Source: Blastococcus sp.
GTDB taxonomy: Bacteria > Actinomycetota > Actinomycetes > Mycobacteriales > Geodermatophilaceae
Length of the DNA stretch: 5,899 nt
NCBI GenBank assembly: GCA_025963345.1
Contig: JAOPUS010000210.1
Location: forward strand, 1-5,899
Direction of reading: 5' to 3'
Shown here in pieces: positions 4,683 through 5,899 of this stretch. Made by a program: the position numbers and the translations under genes. Numbering within the stretch: the stretch's first letter is position 1; every line of letters begins with the position of its first letter. The notes beneath the pieces are model-generated. The model was given only the letters and a program-made list of their open reading frames with translations. It searched no databases and was not told the origin of the DNA.

Positions 4683-5689
4683 CGGTCGGCGCGGGCGGCG
4701 CTGAACTCCGCCCGGGTGGGTGGGTCGGCGCCGACCCGCGTGCAGTTCAGGGCGGCGACCAGCGCGGCGTCGTCCACCAGGCGCAGCAGGTCCTCGTCCG
4801 GCAGTGCCTCGAGTGCGGCCCGGCCCGCGACTCCGGACTCCAGCAGCCCGGTCAGCAGCCCGGCGGCGAGCGAGTCACCGGCGCCGACGGTGTCGACGAC
4901 GGTCACGCGGGGGATCCGCCAGTGCAGGACGGCATGGCCCGGACGGGCGATCCGCAGCGGGGAGCCGCCGTCGGTGACGAGCACCAGCGCGGGCCCGCGC
5001 TCCGACCACTGGCGGGCGGTCGCGTCGAGGGCAGCGGCACTCGTCGCCCCTGGCTGGAGCCAGGCGAGGTCCTCGGTGCTCACCTTCACGACGTCGGCGT
5101 GCGCGATCAACCGGTCCAGCCGCTCCCGGACGATCTCCGACGTGTTGCCGAGGGTCGTCCCGACCGGGCCGGCGGCGAGCATCGGGCGGATGTTGGGGTC
5201 GACGCTGATCAGGCCGCTGCCCTCGGCGGAGATCCGTTCGACCAGCCGAGCGATGGCCTCGCAGCCGGGGGCTGTCCAGCTGGAGATGGAGCCCACGTGC
5301 AGGATCCCCGTCCGGCTCGGGAGTACGCGCGCCAACTCCTCGTCGGTCCACTGCCAGTCGGCGGCGCCGAGGACGTGGAAGCCGTAGTCGGCGGAGCCGT
5401 CGGCGGCCAGCCCGACGAAGGCCAGGCTCACCGGCCCGTCGGCCTCGATGAAACCGCTCGTATCCACCCCGGACAGCTCGGCGTGCCGGCGCAGGTTGGC
5501 CGCGAGCGGCCCGGTGCCCAGGCGGGCCATCAGCCGTACCGGAGTGCCCAGGCGACCGGCCGCGACGGCGACGTTCAGGGCGTTGCCGCCCGGACGGGCG
5601 ACATAGCTGGGCGCCGTCCCCTCCGGGCCCGCGTCGGCCCCAGGGACAGGGAGGAGGTCGACGACCAGTTCCCCCAGAACGCTGAGCAT
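4679..5689 (-). CDS. PfkB-family carbohydrate kinase (fructokinase-like)
   Basis: Predicted ATP-dependent sugar or nucleoside kinase of the ribokinase/PfkB family. The 336-residue product starts with MLSVLGELVVDLLP and has the first signature at about 34-48 (GGNALNVAVAAGRLG) with the RLMARLG strand after it. SVDPNIRPML (162-171) is typical of fructokinase-like members, and VKVSTEDLAWL (201-211) contains the conserved N/S-x-E-[DE] segment. DTVGAGDSLAAG (266-277) is the second signature, with the catalytic base Asp272 and the GAGD anion hole. All key residues are present, so it should be active; the substrate cannot be read from the sequence (fructose is a guess). The ATG at 5689 fits the family N-terminus. 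A GTG at 5707 (342 residues) is a credible leaderless start because a -10 lies seven bases before it; the ATG at 5791 would add 34 unlikely residues. It is followed by the GNAT gene with a four-base overlap. Confidence 0.88.
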   Translation of the reverse strand: MLSVLGELVVDLLPVPGADAGPEGTAPSYVARPGGNALNVAVAAGRLGTPVRLMARLGTGPLAANLRRHAELSGVDTSGFIEADGPVSLAFVGLAADGSADYGFHVLGAADWQWTDEELARVLPSRTGILHVGSISSWTAPGCEAIARLVERISAEGSGLISVDPNIRPMLAAGPVGTTLGNTSEIVRERLDRLIAHADVVKVSTEDLAWLQPGATSAAALDATARQWSERGPALVLVTDGGSPLRIARPGHAVLHWRIPRVTVVDTVGAGDSLAAGLLTGLLESGVAGRAALEALPDEDLLRLVDDAALVAALNCTRVGADPPTRAEFSAARADR

Positions 5690-5714
5690 CGGGCCGTCAT
5701 TGCGCACGTCCGAG

Positions 5715-5720
5715 ACCCTA
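5715..5720 (-). promoter_or_regulatory. Candidate -10 of the pfkB-GNAT operon
   Basis: On the minus strand TAGGGT (5720 to 5715) fits TAnnnT. Seven bases later comes a GTG at 5707 in the pfkB frame, so the message may be leaderless or have an 18-base leader before the ATG at 5689. No convincing -35 is present 17-18 bases upstream. Confidence 0.4.
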
Positions 5721-5814
5721 GCCGCGGGAACTGGTGGGGCGCGTTGGCTCCGAGAGGCGATCACCTGGGACGATGGGACGACGAGCATCACCGGGCCGGC
5801 AGCTGCGCCGGAGC
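5721..5814. promoter_or_regulatory. Divergent upstream region, pfkB / pspA
   Basis: Control region for pspA. It contains no TA dinucleotide, so no TAnnnT -10 exists for pspA on the plus strand. GGGAACT (5726-5732) looks like the -35 of SigE-type ECF promoters, but no matching -10 stands 16-18 bases downstream. TTGGCT (5744-5749) with GACGAT (5769-5774) is a poor sigma-A candidate with a 19-base spacer. The promoter therefore remains unassigned. Confidence 0.3.
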
Positions 5815-5820
5815 AGGAGG
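5815..5820 (+). promoter_or_regulatory. Ribosome binding site of pspA
   Basis: AGGAGG lies four bases before the ATG at 5825; it is the best SD sequence in the window and implies efficient translation. Confidence 0.75.
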
Positions 5821-5824
5821 ACCC

Positions 5825-5899
5825 ATGCCCAACCCGTTCGTGAAGCTGTGGAAGTACCTCACGGCCTCCGCCAACGCCCAGATCGACCAGCGCGCCGAC
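5825..5899 (+). CDS. pspA: Phage shock protein A (PspA/IM30 family), first 25 codons (3' end outside window)
   Basis: Peripheral inner-membrane protein of the ESCRT-III-like PspA/Vipp1 family, which assembles on stressed membranes rich in anionic lipid and limits proton leakage. Only the N-terminus is visible: MPNPFVKLWKYLTASANAQI followed by DQRAD. This matches the family opening (NPFxKxWKYL, a membrane-binding amphipathic helix) very well, and the strong ribosome binding site confirms the start. The rest of the coiled-coil protein lies beyond the window. Its presence downstream of clgR is conserved in actinobacteria, although here three unrelated genes stand between them. The PgsA product, phosphatidylglycerol, is the type of lipid PspA proteins bind, a functional link within the locus. 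Confidence 0.85.
   Translation, partial: MPNPFVKLWKYLTASANAQIDQRAD

Noticed and set aside
4062..5387. Long plus-strand reading frame (441 codons) antisense to the kinase and GNAT genes
   Set aside because: Composition is low-complexity Ser/Arg/Ala/Thr, no domain is visible, and the opposite strand carries complete PfkB and GNAT signatures.
5746..5763. Possible ClgR box before pspA
   Set aside because: CTC-CGAGA-GGC keeps the central YNANR pattern, but both triplets deviate from CGC and GCG, so it is too weak to call.
5690..5791. N-terminal extension of the PfkB kinase from the ATG at 5791
   Set aside because: The 34 extra residues do not resemble the family, and the extension crosses the likely promoter of the gene and the pspA control region.

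Overview
The window is very GC-rich, with strong G/C bias at third codon positions and dense coding on both strands, which points to an actinobacterium. Gene content and order (rimO end, pgsA, a CinA C-terminal domain protein, a ClgR-type regulator, then pspA) match the conserved actinobacterial neighbourhood downstream of ftsK. In Mycobacterium tuberculosis the corresponding core is pgsA3-clgR-pspA. A Geodermatophilaceae-like source is only a guess from GC content and layout; nothing in the window fixes the genus.

Layout. 1-900 (+) is the 3' part of rimO, the ribosomal protein S12 methylthiotransferase. 897-1577 (+) is pgsA, overlapping rimO by 4 bases. 1656-2393 (-) is a small stand-alone SARP/BTAD-type regulator, convergent with pgsA and divergent from the next gene. 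2501-2983 (+) is a stand-alone CinA C-terminal domain (nicotinamide-nucleotide amidohydrolase type). 3144-3554 (+) is an XRE-family ClgR-like regulator with a well-formed ClgR-type box upstream. 3626-4192 (+) is a TetR-family regulator with its own likely leaderless promoter. 4185-4682 (-) is a GNAT acetyltransferase, and 4679-5689 (-) is a PfkB-family sugar kinase translationally coupled to it. 5825 to the end (+) is the first 25 codons of pspA.

How the genes work together. The backbone is housekeeping and envelope stress: PgsA makes anionic phospholipid, ClgR is expected to control Clp protease and stress genes, and PspA guards the inner membrane. In mycobacteria clgR and pspA are one transcription unit. 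Here they are about 2.3 kb apart, separated by a TetR gene and an oppositely oriented pfkB-GNAT pair, so pspA needs its own promoter or control from elsewhere. The SARP-like gene similarly splits pgsA from cinA. Both insertions are regulator-bearing accessory cargo in an otherwise conserved locus.

No intergenic stretch exceeds 300 bases. No tRNA, rRNA, CRISPR array, insertion sequence or phage attachment site was seen. I did not find evidence for a wholly new biological system. The most informative non-coding signals are the ClgR-type box with a 5'-leader hairpin before clgR, and the dyad symmetry filling the tetR promoter spacer.
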